Positions 33,455-43,015 of a stretch of 64,000 bases of DNA are shown here, piece by piece. Position numbers and translations under genes: made by a program. The stretch is from Pseudomonas jinjuensis (GTDB lineage Bacteria > Pseudomonadota > Gammaproteobacteria > Pseudomonadales > Pseudomonadaceae). The stretch lies in assembly GCF_900103845.1 (NCBI RefSeq), contig NZ_FNIJ01000008.1, forward strand, positions 1 to 64,000, read 5' to 3'. Each line of letters begins with the position of its first letter. Position 1 is the stretch's first letter. The notes under the pieces were generated by a model. The model ran no database searches, was not told where the DNA came from, and saw only the letters and a program-made list of their open reading frames with translations.

Positions 33455-34381
33455 TCACCTTCCTACTTTCTCAAAGTGTAGCGGCTCAGCCATTCGATGC
33501 CCTCCACCTACAACTTGCGCCCTAACTTTATTTTCATTCTCGACAGCATTACCTGTATCACCACCGATTATTCTCGGGACGGCATGACCAACCAACTCAT
33601 GAACAAGTATATCTGCGGGATCATCTCGAAGAGAAAAACCATTCTCATCCTTAAGGGAAGGGTTTGCATTTCCTGAAATGAACACAACATTGCTTCCATC
33701 TTTAAACCCTGAGTAGGTTAATCCTCCACCCGCCTGCTCATCCACATCATATTTGATACCATTGGGGGCAAAATAATACGACCCAACCCCCAGAGAAATT
33801 CTCTTATCACTAGCTATAGCCTGAATCAGCCTAGATGAATAGTAATTTGACCCAGACCCACCAGAACCCTCCACAACCCTCAACTTATTATTCACATCAA
33901 ACCGAAAGACAACGCTAGCCCTTGAATTAATCAACCCAGCCAAATAGAGATTATTTCTTGCATCAAGAGATATTACCTCTCTCCCATCAGGATCGACATT
34001 TCTATAAGAATTATCGTATGCATATGCAAATCTGTTAAAAGTTAACGGCTCAATAATATTAACCCCCTTCGGGTCAACTGATAGAAATCTCCCGAGTACT
34101 GGATCATAGTATCTAGATCCCGCATAGATCAAACCACTAGTCTGATTCTGAACATGCCCGGTAAATCCGATAGATCCGTATCCACGATATTCAGGGGTTT
34201 CTTGCCGCTCACCGTACGGACGATAGTGTTCGCGCCAGAGAATATTTCCCCATTCATCCGTGGCAGCTACAGGTGAGCCAAGCAGATCATTGTGGTAATA
34301 GGTAACGAATACTTCTGCGGAATGGGCCAGACTGCTGAACGACAACAGACTGAGACCAATCAGTTTCATCCATTTGTGCAT
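33455..34381 (-). CDS. Exported Rhs core/tail protein with C-terminal HExxH putative metalloprotease toxin
   Basis: A 308-residue protein with its own signal peptide (MHKWMKLIGLSLLSFSSLAHSA). Residues 28-58 are the last Rhs hairpin (YYHNDLLGSPVAATDEWGN), and 84-106 the Rhs core (YAGSRYYDPVLGRFLSVDPKG). A second DPxG at 130-133 gives the two-DPxG geometry of the self-cleaving core. The variable domain (134-308) contains HELVGH (261-266), a zinc-protease HExxH, with Glu at 281/283 as possible third ligand. It begins 19 nt after the stop of the YD-repeat shell gene, with GGGAG before ATG 34381. Normally shell, core and toxin are one polypeptide; here they are two exported proteins. Confidence 0.85.
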   Translation of the reverse strand: MHKWMKLIGLSLLSFSSLAHSAEVFVTYYHNDLLGSPVAATDEWGNILWREHYRPYGERQETPEYRGYGSIGFTGHVQNQTSGLIYAGSRYYDPVLGRFLSVDPKGVNIIEPLTFNRFAYAYDNSYRNVDPDGREVISLDARNNLYLAGLINSRASVVFRFDVNNKLRVVEGSGGSGSNYYSSRLIQAIASDKRISLGVGSYYFAPNGIKYDVDEQAGGGLTYSGFKDGSNVVFISGNANPSLKDENGFSLRDDPADILVHELVGHAVPRIIGGDTGNAVENENKVRAQVVGGGHRMAEPLHFEKVGR

Positions 34382-34400
34382 GATCACTCTCCCTGTTCAA

Positions 34401-37400
34401 TCAGAATCCGGTGCCTGTGCGCCCACCTATTGGGTATCGACGCTCTTTGCAGTTGGAAATCCCATTGCCATTACTGTCGACGAACTCGCACTGCATACGA
34501 GAGGCAATGCGTTCACCGGTCAGATAGATGTGCTCGACAAAACCGCCATCTGCTGGGAAGTCTTCCCGTAGCAAGCGACCATCCTGACCATAGAGGGAAA
34601 ACTCCTGAACGCCGTTGGGAAACGCCGTTACGCTGCGATAGCCTCGCGGATCGTAGGTGTAACTTTCGGTAGGTTGGGAACAGTCCCACTGCGGATTGAT
34701 GCAGAACTGCAGCATCTGACTGGCATTGTTGTAGGTGTAGCGCGAGCGCCCCTGGGTAACGTTGCCTCTATTGTTATAGGCAAGAGAGAAGTTGAGTGAC
34801 CCACTGATTGCAGCCAATCGCCCCTGGTTGTCATAACTGTATTGGAGTTGGCGCCCCCCAATATTGTGGCTGGTGAGGTCACCTCGACTGTTGTAGGCAA
34901 AAGTGGCATTGCCCCAGACTCCATTAGCGCCGATCAATCGATCAAGCCCGTCGTAACTCATCGACTGGCTATATCTGCCATCCACCTCATCGGTAAGCTG
35001 AATCAAATTGCCGCTGGCATCGTATCCATAGGCCTGCGCCATGGGAACGAAGAGTTGTGGAAGCCCGCCAATCCGCCGGTCAGTAGGATGCAGGCGTTTC
35101 GAATCCTGACCGATGGTCAGGATACGTCCATTGGCAAGAGTTAATGAGTGCAGTGCTCCATTGGCATAGAAGTCAACCCCGGAAGCAAAATCACCCACCT
35201 GCTGCGGGCGACCGTAGACGTCGGGGTTGTAGAACACCTGCATCCCGCTGGGATAAGTAATAGTGTGGAGTTGATCGAGTGAGTTGTACCCGTAGCCAAT
35301 GGTGAAACTGCGCTGAGAACCGGGCAGCGTCAGGGTCTCCTGAGTAATCTGGTCGTGCGCGTTGTAGCCAAAGTCCCAGGTTGGCCCCTGATAGGAGGTC
35401 TGCCGCAGCAATCTTCCACCGAGGTCGTAGGCATAGGTAAAGGTTTGCCCACCTGCGAAGTTCCTGGATATCTGCCGATTCATCGTATCGTAGGTGAAGC
35501 TGTCCATTGCTGCCGCACCAATCTTCTGACTGGTCCGATTGCCAACAGCGTCATAGCCATAGTTTGTCGTCAGGGTTTCAGGATTGTACTCACTAGCCAG
35601 GAATCCACGATTGTCATAGGTATAGGTTCTGGTTAGGCCGCCCTGTTCTAGAGTTGTAACTCTTCCCAAATTATCGCGACCAATCGTGGTAGTGATTCCT
35701 CCCGGCTGCTCAATTTTCTTCAGCAGGCGCTCATCTGGGTCACCATACGAGGCATAACTACGCTTCGTAGTGCTTCCATTCTCATCTATCAGCGTCTCGA
35801 GATTATTTGCCCCATACGAAGTACGCATAGAGTTATTGTCAGCATGACGCACCAGGGTACGCCGCCCCAATGGGTCATATTCGAATCTTTCTGCGTTGGC
35901 ATTAGCTGCGTTGTAACTGGGCAAGGACAAAAACACCTTCTGACCATCTGCTTGGTAGATGGCGCTGGTCACGATAGACTTCGGCCCGCCCTGTTCTTCC
36001 TGATTTATCAATTGACCTAGCGAGTTATATTTACGCACTCGGGTATATCCAACTCGTTTGGCCGTCTCCGTAACCCCGCTCTGGCTAAAGCTATAGGTGA
36101 TGTCATACCGAGTATAACCACTCTTCGGCAACTGAATTGCCGTAACGCGGTTCATCTTGTCATAGCCGTAGCTGGTAACGCGACCCAGCGGGTCAGTAAT
36201 AGAGGCGAGAGTGCCTGTACCGTTCACGCCACGAGTTATAACTCCACCATCAGGAAGTTCAGTACGCCGAGGTATTCCGCGATAGTAGTTGTAATGACGG
36301 ATAGTATGATTATTTGCATCGGTTTCGCTGGCAATGTCTCCACTTGATGTAAAGCTGAAATTCGTGATTACGCCATACACGTCCCTTTTCGACAATCGCC
36401 CAGTGCTAGTATATGAATTCTTGATTTGACCAGAAATCCCGGCAACGGATTTAGTATCGACCTTCCCTAGCATCCACAGACCACCAGGACGAGTGTAGGT
36501 ATAACTGGTCGTCCGATTTTGCTGACCCGTCTCATCAACCTTTTTAGGCTGCCCATATTCGTCATAGGCGTAATTATTTGTGTAGGTAGCATTATCCTGA
36601 GTGATCAGGCGTTTAGTCAGAACCGCCACTCGTGTTTGGTTTTCGACCAACAGGTTGTAGCGACGCATCTCTTTCTGCGAGGAAATAACCTGCTTATCCC
36701 AAGTGTAAGTCTCAATGCGTAGCGGAGTGCCACAGGATCCCGAACTACGCGCCGCTATGGACTTGCGAACCAGACTGCCTACTTTCCACAGCCCCTGATC
36801 CACGCCAGAAGCGCCATTGGCGATGGTGTTAGTCCCGACATGCTCATAGGTTATGCACTGCAACGGCCCTTTCTCGATGGCTTTATCATTATTGGGAGAA
36901 TATCCTTTGACATACTGATAGTCCCAAACAAGATTGGATGGCTGCACACCAGACAAACCCTCGAACTGCCTGCGCCTGATAACATTCAGATTTTCTTCTG
37001 CCTGAACGCCCATCTGCAGAAAGTCATACTCGTAACTTGTCTTTAGACCATTGGGACTAGTCATGGAAGTCATGGAGAAACGACCGGGAACTATCCCAGT
37101 CAAGGTACTGTAGTTATTGTATGCATATGACCACCTGGTATTATCCGGGTAAATCACTGTAGATAAATAATGGGGAATCGCACCAGCGGTCCAATTTGCA
37201 GAAACGTAGCCATAGTTGATCACACTATTATTGGCAGTGATGCTTTTCAACCTTACGGCCGGACCGGATTCATCATCATAGGCGAAGGTCACCGTACGGC
37301 TGTCCGAAGAGGTTATGCTTTTCAACAAATGGTATCTGGTGGTCGGGGCGTTATAGCTGAAATCCAGGTAGTTACCATCAGCGTCTTCAATTCGAGTAAC

Positions 37401-38054
37401 AAAGTAGCTGAGATTTTGTTTATCCGGAGACACATTTCCCTTCAGGTTGAATATGTATTTTCGTCCATCCGGTGAATACACCAAAAGTCCACCCTGGTTA
37501 TTGGTGTTCAAGCTTGTTGGCAGGCAGCGACCTATCCATCTTGATTTCGTAATGAATGCATAATCACTCCCATCGCCATTCACAAGCACGTGCTTTGAGC
37601 CATCAGGCAATTCCAGTATAGGATTGTTCTGCGATGAGACATCATTGATCCGGCAGCCGCTATTATTATTGACCTGATTTAGATAACTGTATTTACTTGA
37701 AACCCAGACACGTCCGAAATGCAGATCCCAACCAGTACCGAACGGCGTTCTTTCTGAATATCCATTGCTATAGGGCCCCTTGGTGTTGGTCACGCTCTGG
37801 TAATTGCGCAATAGCTCGATATCAAGGCCGCCATTTCCGGGGATCACCATATCCCTGACCAATATTTTCAATGCCCCTGTAAACGGATCAATACTGTCTA
37901 CCTGATCAGTCCCAGCAAAGCTTCGATTGGAACTGTAACCAGGATCTTGATATGAACCCACCGCTGCACTATTGAAATCGTCAGCAGCGAATAGTCCGGA
38001 TGATCCGAACGAAGAAACCGCCAGCAGTGCAAGAACTAGACGATTGTCAGTCAT
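34401..38054 (-). CDS. Rhs/YD-repeat protein, exported shell without core domain
   Basis: A 1217-residue secreted Rhs protein with a signal peptide (ALLAVSSFGSSGLFAADD). After an N-terminal domain (SIDPFTGALKILVRDMVIPGNG, LELLRNYQS-like) it carries many YD repeats, for example YDPLGRRTLVRHA, YDAVGNRTSQ, YDNQGRLAAISG and YDASGNLIQLTDE. It ends GGRTGTGF, before any Rhs core motif (RYYDPxxGRF). No PAAR or VgrG-type part, so it is not a T6SS effector by architecture. GC and codon use are clearly lower than neighbours, indicating transfer. Probable role: cocoon for the separately encoded tail at 33455. Confidence 0.9.
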   Translation of the reverse strand: MTDNRLVLALLAVSSFGSSGLFAADDFNSAAVGSYQDPGYSSNRSFAGTDQVDSIDPFTGALKILVRDMVIPGNGGLDIELLRNYQSVTNTKGPYSNGYSERTPFGTGWDLHFGRVWVSSKYSYLNQVNNNSGCRINDVSSQNNPILELPDGSKHVLVNGDGSDYAFITKSRWIGRCLPTSLNTNNQGGLLVYSPDGRKYIFNLKGNVSPDKQNLSYFVTRIEDADGNYLDFSYNAPTTRYHLLKSITSSDSRTVTFAYDDESGPAVRLKSITANNSVINYGYVSANWTAGAIPHYLSTVIYPDNTRWSYAYNNYSTLTGIVPGRFSMTSMTSPNGLKTSYEYDFLQMGVQAEENLNVIRRRQFEGLSGVQPSNLVWDYQYVKGYSPNNDKAIEKGPLQCITYEHVGTNTIANGASGVDQGLWKVGSLVRKSIAARSSGSCGTPLRIETYTWDKQVISSQKEMRRYNLLVENQTRVAVLTKRLITQDNATYTNNYAYDEYGQPKKVDETGQQNRTTSYTYTRPGGLWMLGKVDTKSVAGISGQIKNSYTSTGRLSKRDVYGVITNFSFTSSGDIASETDANNHTIRHYNYYRGIPRRTELPDGGVITRGVNGTGTLASITDPLGRVTSYGYDKMNRVTAIQLPKSGYTRYDITYSFSQSGVTETAKRVGYTRVRKYNSLGQLINQEEQGGPKSIVTSAIYQADGQKVFLSLPSYNAANANAERFEYDPLGRRTLVRHADNNSMRTSYGANNLETLIDENGSTTKRSYASYGDPDERLLKKIEQPGGITTTIGRDNLGRVTTLEQGGLTRTYTYDNRGFLASEYNPETLTTNYGYDAVGNRTSQKIGAAAMDSFTYDTMNRQISRNFAGGQTFTYAYDLGGRLLRQTSYQGPTWDFGYNAHDQITQETLTLPGSQRSFTIGYGYNSLDQLHTITYPSGMQVFYNPDVYGRPQQVGDFASGVDFYANGALHSLTLANGRILTIGQDSKRLHPTDRRIGGLPQLFVPMAQAYGYDASGNLIQLTDEVDGRYSQSMSYDGLDRLIGANGVWGNATFAYNSRGDLTSHNIGGRQLQYSYDNQGRLAAISGSLNFSLAYNNRGNVTQGRSRYTYNNASQMLQFCINPQWDCSQPTESYTYDPRGYRSVTAFPNGVQEFSLYGQDGRLLREDFPADGGFVEHIYLTGERIASRMQCEFVDSNGNGISNCKERRYPIGGRTGTGF

Positions 38055-38296
38055 GAGGCCCCTCCCTTAATTTTCCGTATCGCACAGGTAAATCCTGCGA
38101 TAGCGCGATCAGGGACGAGCCTAAAAAATAGTTCCGTAAGAAAAGACCAACAATAGAGTGGGATCTTTCTATTACTCGACTTAAAAGATCGCGCAGTATC
38201 AAGCGACGCCCACTACAAATTCGGAACTTGAATAACGCGAACCGAATATTTGGCAAAGTACGGTTCTTCAGAAGTTCCTGCGGAACGGTATTGCGT

Positions 38297-38453
38297 CGGG
38301 CGAATAACGCCCCAGCGTTATCCGCCGAGACCCACGTACGCATTCCGCTAGGCGGATGAAGGGTTCCGCTTCATTCGCCCTACGGGACACCCCGTGTTCC
38401 TCGACGCAGGAGCGTCGAAGGCGGCGTTCCCACGCAGGAGCGTGGGAACGAAG
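38297..38453. repeat. Intergenic repeats upstream of the Rhs locus
   Basis: A ~87-bp unit at 38297-38383 (contains AACGC-CCAGCGTTATCC and GCTTCATTCGCCCTAC) is shared with 52421, 54713 and 54870. A REP unit (GTTCCCACGC-AGGA-GCGTGGGAAC) lies at about 38421-38452. The 525-bp gap 38055-38579 otherwise holds AT-rich sequence (38055-38280) probably containing the Rhs promoter; a 98-codon frame there is not convincing. Confidence 0.85.
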
Positions 38454-38579
38454 TAGTTCCCCTCATCCCCGCATCTGGCACGCACACGCAACGGCTTGGC
38501 AACCACGCACAAGTACCGGCGAAAACCCGCGCCTTAGTATCGAACGCACGAAACAGCTAACAAGAACGGATGCCTCACC

Positions 38580-39902
38580 ATGAGCAAGTCGCCCCTGCTT
38601 CGCCTCTCCACCCTAGCTTTGCTGATCGGCGCCAGCCACGCCGGAGCCTATGAGCTCCATGCCGACGACGACACCCACCTGAACGCCAATCTGGAAGCGG
38701 TGTTCGGCATCTTCCACAGCCAGGAGAACTACGTTCCGAGCGGCACCCTGGGCGAGGGTTCGTCGTCCTGGCGCGAGGGCTATATCAAGTACGGCCTGAG
38801 CTTCGACCAGGGCCTCGGCGGCGCGGGTACCGCCTACGGCGCCTTCGGTTTGCTCAGCTCCGGCACCTGGGGAGATGGCGACGCCGCCGGCTTCAGCGAC
38901 GGCTCCGAGCGCACCACCAAGATCGAGGATGCCTCCCTCGGCTGGCGTTCCGGCAACCTGTTCTCCGCACTGGGCGAAGACGGTGTGGACGTCTCCTTCG
39001 GCCGGCAGAACATCATGGTCGGCGACGGTTTCCTGATCAACGGCGACGCGCTGAACCTCGGCAATGGCATCGCCGATGGCGAGTTCAACCGTGGCGGCGG
39101 CTACTACCTGGCGGCGCGGAAGAACTTCGACGAAACCGCCGTGCTGCGCATCGGCGGCAAGGAAGGCTGGCGCAGCGACCTGATGTGGCTGAAGTCGGAC
39201 AACCGCGCCCAGGCCAGGTCCGAGCTCTACGTCGGCACCCTGGAACACGTCGCCGAGGCCGCCACCGTCGGCCTGACCTACATCGACGTCACCGATGTCG
39301 ACAAGGAATTCGCCTCGCCGATCCAGCTCGACCGCAAGGACATGAAGACCTACAGCCTGCGGGCGACCGGCAATGCCGGCGTGGAGAACCTGTTCCTCTC
39401 CGGCGAATACGCCCGCCAGGACAAGCGCGACGTCGACGACGAGAACGCCTGGTACCTGGAAGCCGGCTGGACCTTCAAGGACACGGCCTGGACGCCGAGC
39501 GTGAGCTACCGCTACAGCCGCTTCTCCGAAGCCTTCGACCCGCTGTTCTACGGCTTCAGCCGCGGCTACGGCACCTGGTTCCAGGGCGAGGTGGCGGGCA
39601 ACTACGCCGGTCCGTTCAACAGCAACAGCGCCATCCAGCAACTCGCCTTCAAGGTCTCCCCGCTGGAGAACCTCAGCTTCGGCGCCCTGCTGTTCGACTT
39701 CAACACCCTCGACAAGGACCTCGGCAACACCGACGGCCGCGAGCTCGACCTGTACGCCGAGTGGGGCGCCACGCCGAACCTGATGGTCATGCCGCTGATC
39801 GGCCTCTACCAGCCGGACAGGAGCGCCGAACAGGGCGGCACCCAGCTCGGCAACGACGACACCAACCTGTACAGCCAGCTGGTCTTCGCCTTCATGTTCT
39901 GA
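38580..39902 (+). CDS. Outer-membrane porin, alginate-export-like family
   Basis: A 440-residue beta-barrel protein with signal peptide ending ASHAGA-YE. Alternating strands run throughout: DVSFGRQNIMVGDGFLINGD, YYLAARKNFDETAVLRIGG, and a C-terminal LYSQLVFAFMF ending in Phe. The DVSFGRQ-type strand and length place it with the alginate_exp porins of Pseudomonas often found beside aromatic-catabolic operons. It is followed by a chemoreceptor and then the iac genes, so uptake of indoleacetate or related aromatic acids is an attractive guess only. Confidence 0.8.
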   Translation: MSKSPLLRLSTLALLIGASHAGAYELHADDDTHLNANLEAVFGIFHSQENYVPSGTLGEGSSSWREGYIKYGLSFDQGLGGAGTAYGAFGLLSSGTWGDGDAAGFSDGSERTTKIEDASLGWRSGNLFSALGEDGVDVSFGRQNIMVGDGFLINGDALNLGNGIADGEFNRGGGYYLAARKNFDETAVLRIGGKEGWRSDLMWLKSDNRAQARSELYVGTLEHVAEAATVGLTYIDVTDVDKEFASPIQLDRKDMKTYSLRATGNAGVENLFLSGEYARQDKRDVDDENAWYLEAGWTFKDTAWTPSVSYRYSRFSEAFDPLFYGFSRGYGTWFQGEVAGNYAGPFNSNSAIQQLAFKVSPLENLSFGALLFDFNTLDKDLGNTDGRELDLYAEWGATPNLMVMPLIGLYQPDRSAEQGGTQLGNDDTNLYSQLVFAFMF

Positions 39903-39980
39903 CCACGGTTGCGCATCCCTCCACGGGGCGGTCGCCGAAAGGCGCCGCCCCGTTCCCGTTTCTGCTTCAGGTGACTTCCC

Positions 39981-42125
39981 ATGCCCGCCCCTACCCTGAA
40001 TATCCAGAACAAGATCGTCCTGCTCGCCAGCCTGTGCCTGATCCTGGTGGTCAGCCTGCTGGTCGGCCTGTCGCTGTACCAGAACCAACGCAGCACGGAG
40101 CGCGTCAAGGACGCCAGCCGGCAGATGCTGGCCGACGCGGCCGAAACCAACCTGCAGGCCCAGAGCAAGGTCCAGGCGCTGCAACTGCAACGCCTGTTCC
40201 TGCGCACCTACGACTACGGCCAGGGAGTGAGCCACCAGTTGCTGAGCCTGCGCGCCCAGGCTGCTCGCGGCGAAATCGATGCGCGAACGCTGCGCCAGCG
40301 CCTCACCGACGAATTGCGCGATGCCATCGCCGCGAAGGCCGATCTGCTCGGCCTCTACCTGATCTTCGAACCACATGCGCTGGATGGCGCCGACCAGCAG
40401 TTCCGCGACCAGTCCGCCCTCGGCAGCAACGAGACCGGCCGCTTCACCCTCTACTGGGTGCGTGACGAAAGCGGCACGCCGACGCCGGTGATCGGTGACG
40501 AGAAGACTCTTTCCGACACATCCCCCGGCCCCAGCGGCAAGCCGTACAACGCCTTCTATACCTGCCCGCGCGACAGCCGCCAGGCGTGCGTGCTCGATCC
40601 CTATGTCGACGACGCTTCCGGCACGCGCCGGCTGGTCACCAGCATCGCCTTCCCGCTGCTGGAGGACGGCCGCGTCATCGCCGTGGTCGGCCTCGACATC
40701 AGCCTCGACAGCCTGCAGCAGAACGGACGCGCCAGCGCCGCCGGCCTCTACGACGGCAACGGCCGGATCAGCATCCTCAGTCCGGCTGGAGTGATCGCCG
40801 GCAACAGCCAGGACGCCGCCAGCGTCGGCAAGCACCTGCATGACGTGCTGCCCGCCAACGCCAATGCCCTGCTCGCCGCGCAACAGCGCAACCAGCCGTT
40901 CACCTTCAGCGATACCGAGCAGATCCAGGTGCTCGAACCGCTGCAGCCGATCGCCGGCGCCGCACCCTGGGGCGTGCTGCTCAGCGTGCCGCAGGCGACC
41001 CTGATGGCGCCCGCCGTCACCTTGCAGCGTTCGATGGATGACGAGCGCACCCGTGGCTCGATGATCGAGTTCGGTGTCGGCCTGGCGCTCAGCCTGCTCG
41101 GCATCGCCCTGGTCTGGCTCACCGCACGCGGCGTCACCCGCCCGCTGCTGCGCCTGGCCGGGATGGTCGAGGAAATCGCCGACGGCGACGGTGATCTCAC
41201 CCGCCGCCTCGACTACGAGCGTCGCGACGAACTCGGCCGGGTGGCGCAGGGTTTCAACCGCTTCCTCGACAGGCTGCAACCGCTGATCGGCCAGCTGCAG
41301 GGCGCCGTCAGCGACACCCGCGCTACCGCCGACCAGTCGGCGCTGGTCGCCCGCGAGGCCAGCGATGGCATGCAGCAGCAGTTCCGCGAAATCGAACAGG
41401 TGGCCACCGCATTGCACGAGATGTCCGCCACTGCCCAGGACTCGGCGCGCAACGCCGCCCAGGCCGCCGAAGCCGCCCACCATGCCGACCAGGCCGCCCA
41501 CGAAGGCCTCGGCGTGATCGCCCACGCCACCAGCGGCATCGACGAACTGGCCCGCGGCATGACCGCTGCGATGAGCCAGGTGCAGGACCTCGCGGAGCGT
41601 AGCGAGCAGATCGGCCAGGTGCTGGAGGTGATCTGCTCCATCGCCGAACAGACCAACCTGCTCGCCCTCAACGCCGCCATCGAAGCCGCCCGCGCCGGCG
41701 AACAGGGCCGCGGCTTCGCCGTGGTCGCCGACGAAGTGCGCGGACTGGCACGCCGCACGCAGAGCTCGGTGGAGGAAATCCGCCAGGTCATCGACAACCT
41801 GCAAGTCGGCACCCGCGAAGTCGCCCAGGCCATGCACGGCAGCCACGACCAGGCGCAGGAGAACGTCAGCCAGGTGCAGCAGGCGGTGCAAGCGCTGCAG
41901 CGCATCGCCACGTCGATCAACCTGATCAGCGAGATGAACCTGCAGATCGCCAGCGCCGCAGAGGAACAGAGCAGCGTCGCCGAAGAGATCAACCGCAACA
42001 TCGAGGCGATCCGCGACGTGACCCATTCATTGTCGGGACAGGCGGAGCAGTCGGCACAGGTCAGCCACCGCCTGAACGAGATGGCGGATTACCAGCGGCA
42101 GTTGATTCAGCGGTTCAGGGTTTGA
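39981..42125 (+). CDS. Methyl-accepting chemotaxis protein with large periplasmic (Cache-type) sensor
   Basis: A 714-residue chemoreceptor: TM1 at about 9-32, a ~310-residue periplasmic sensor of dCache-like length, TM2 ([21 protein letters not shown], about 357-378), HAMP, and the cytoplasmic signalling hairpin with the conserved tip [32 protein letters not shown]. It stands between a porin and the iac operon. P. putida strains that degrade indoleacetate also swim toward it, so a role in sensing an indole or arylacetate is worth testing; the ligand is not readable. Confidence 0.93.
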   Translation: MPAPTLNIQNKIVLLASLCLILVVSLLVGLSLYQNQRSTERVKDASRQMLADAAETNLQAQSKVQALQLQRLFLRTYDYGQGVSHQLLSLRAQAARGEIDARTLRQRLTDELRDAIAAKADLLGLYLIFEPHALDGADQQFRDQSALGSNETGRFTLYWVRDESGTPTPVIGDEKTLSDTSPGPSGKPYNAFYTCPRDSRQACVLDPYVDDASGTRRLVTSIAFPLLEDGRVIAVVGLDISLDSLQQNGRASAAGLYDGNGRISILSPAGVIAGNSQDAASVGKHLHDVLPANANALLAAQQRNQPFTFSDTEQIQVLEPLQPIAGAAPWGVLLSVPQATLMAPAVTLQRSMDDERTRGSMIEFGVGLALSLLGIALVWLTARGVTRPLLRLAGMVEEIADGDGDLTRRLDYERRDELGRVAQGFNRFLDRLQPLIGQLQGAVSDTRATADQSALVAREASDGMQQQFREIEQVATALHEMSATAQDSARNAAQAAEAAHHADQAAHEGLGVIAHATSGIDELARGMTAAMSQVQDLAERSEQIGQVLEVICSIAEQTNLLALNAAIEAARAGEQGRGFAVVADEVRGLARRTQSSVEEIRQVIDNLQVGTREVAQAMHGSHDQAQENVSQVQQAVQALQRIATSINLISEMNLQIASAAEEQSSVAEEINRNIEAIRDVTHSLSGQAEQSAQVSHRLNEMADYQRQLIQRFRV

Positions 42126-42130
42126 CTGAG

Positions 42131-42239
42131 CGGTGATCGTTCCCACGCTCCTGCGTGGGAATGCAGCCCTTGACGCTCCCGCGTCGAAGGGGACGCGGAG
42201 CGCCCCAGGATGAGTTCCCACGCGGGAGCACGGGAACCA
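42131..42239. repeat. REP units between the chemoreceptor gene and iacG
   Basis: Two GTTCCCACGC...GCGTGGGAA-type palindromes (42133-42162 and 42212-42236) bracket GACGCTCCCGCGTC and GGGACGCGG arms. Same family as the REPs beside the RAYT gene. Confidence 0.82.
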
Positions 42240-42259
42240 TCGTGATGGTCATTCCGCCA

Positions 42260-42784
42260 TCAGCGCGCGCAATGCGCCGGCGCGGCGGCACGGTCGACGC
42301 GGTGGAACAGGCGGTTGAAGTACACCAGGCTGTCGCCCTGCTCGCGCACGGCGACCTGGTCCAGCTCGACGAACATCACCGAATGCGAACCGACTTCCTT
42401 GCACTCGCTGATGCGTCCGCCCAGGGTCACCAGCGCATCACGCAGCACCGGACCTTCGGTGCAGGCGCTGTCCCACAGGTCCCAGGCGAAGCGCTCTTCC
42501 ATCGGCACCCGGGTCATCCCGGCGAAGTGCCGCGCCAGCTCTTCCTGCTCGCCGCGCAGCACGTTGACGCAGAGGTATCCGTTGCTGCGGAACACGTCGT
42601 GGCTGGCGCTGTTGCGGTTGATGCAGACCAGCACGGTCGGCGGCGAATCGGTGACCGAGCACACCGCGCTGGCGGTGATGCCGCAGCGTCCGCCGGGACC
42701 GTTGCTGGTGATGATGTTCACCGCCGCCGGCAGTTGGGCCATGGCGTTGCGGAAGTCGATCTGGGTCTGGCTAAGGTCGGCCAT
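42260..42784 (-). CDS. iacG: Flavin reductase, IacG/HpaC-like
   Basis: A 174-residue flavin reductase (FMN-binding split barrel) that would feed reduced flavin to the IacA monooxygenase. The FRNAMAQLPAAVNIIT opening, GITASAVCSVTDSPPTVLVCINR and GYLCVNVLRGEQEELARHFAG are shared with HpaC. In most known iac operons iacG directly follows iacF; here it is 1.1 kb away on the same strand, with a divergent response-regulator gene inserted between. No hpaB is nearby, so I use the iac name. Start 42784 is the family start. Confidence 0.82.
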   Translation of the reverse strand: MADLSQTQIDFRNAMAQLPAAVNIITSNGPGGRCGITASAVCSVTDSPPTVLVCINRNSASHDVFRSNGYLCVNVLRGEQEELARHFAGMTRVPMEERFAWDLWDSACTEGPVLRDALVTLGGRISECKEVGSHSVMFVELDQVAVREQGDSLVYFNRLFHRVDRAAAPAHCAR

Positions 42785-42911
42785 CTCGGCACCCCTTTTC
42801 TCTCGTGGGACCGCGCAAACGGTCCGTGGTTGATGGTTCGAGAGTAAGCGTCGGGGCAAGCCGGATGTATTCAGACGAACCCTATGCTGGAAGAAGATCG
42901 CCGCTAGTCAT

Positions 42912-42927
42912 CTAGGGGGTTTCTTTA
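42912..42927 (+). promoter_or_regulatory. Shared motif, copy 1 (CTAGGGGGTTTCTTTA)
   Basis: Matches 14 of 16 positions with the minus-strand reading of 50836-50852. It lies in the divergent iacG/response-regulator gap, about 90 nt before the latter's start. Candidate binding site of the response regulator; read by eye. Confidence 0.55.
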
Positions 42928-43015
42928 TCGTCAGCGAGGACTCCAGTGGGTATCCTCCCTGGCATGCCTTGCGTCCCTCAGGGGCGAAAAATAATTAGAA
43001 AGACGTGGTAGCCCA

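Noticed and set aside
33455-34401. Simple frameshift splitting one Rhs gene
   Set aside because: The second gene has its own ribosome site and signal peptide, which a point indel would not create; still worth resequencing.
34401-38054. T6SS Rhs effector
   Set aside because: It has a Sec signal peptide and no PAAR, VgrG or EagR-type partner.
38047-38343. 98-codon minus-strand frame upstream of the Rhs shell
   Set aside because: It overlaps the shell start and a repeat unit, lacks a ribosome site and resembles no protein.
38613-42026. 1137-codon minus-strand frame opposite the porin and chemoreceptor
   Set aside because: It spans two well-defined plus-strand genes and has no recognisable domain.
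42260-42784. HpaC of 4-hydroxyphenylacetate hydroxylase
   Set aside because: Sequence is HpaC-like, but no hpaB is nearby and all other iac genes are, so iacG is the better call.
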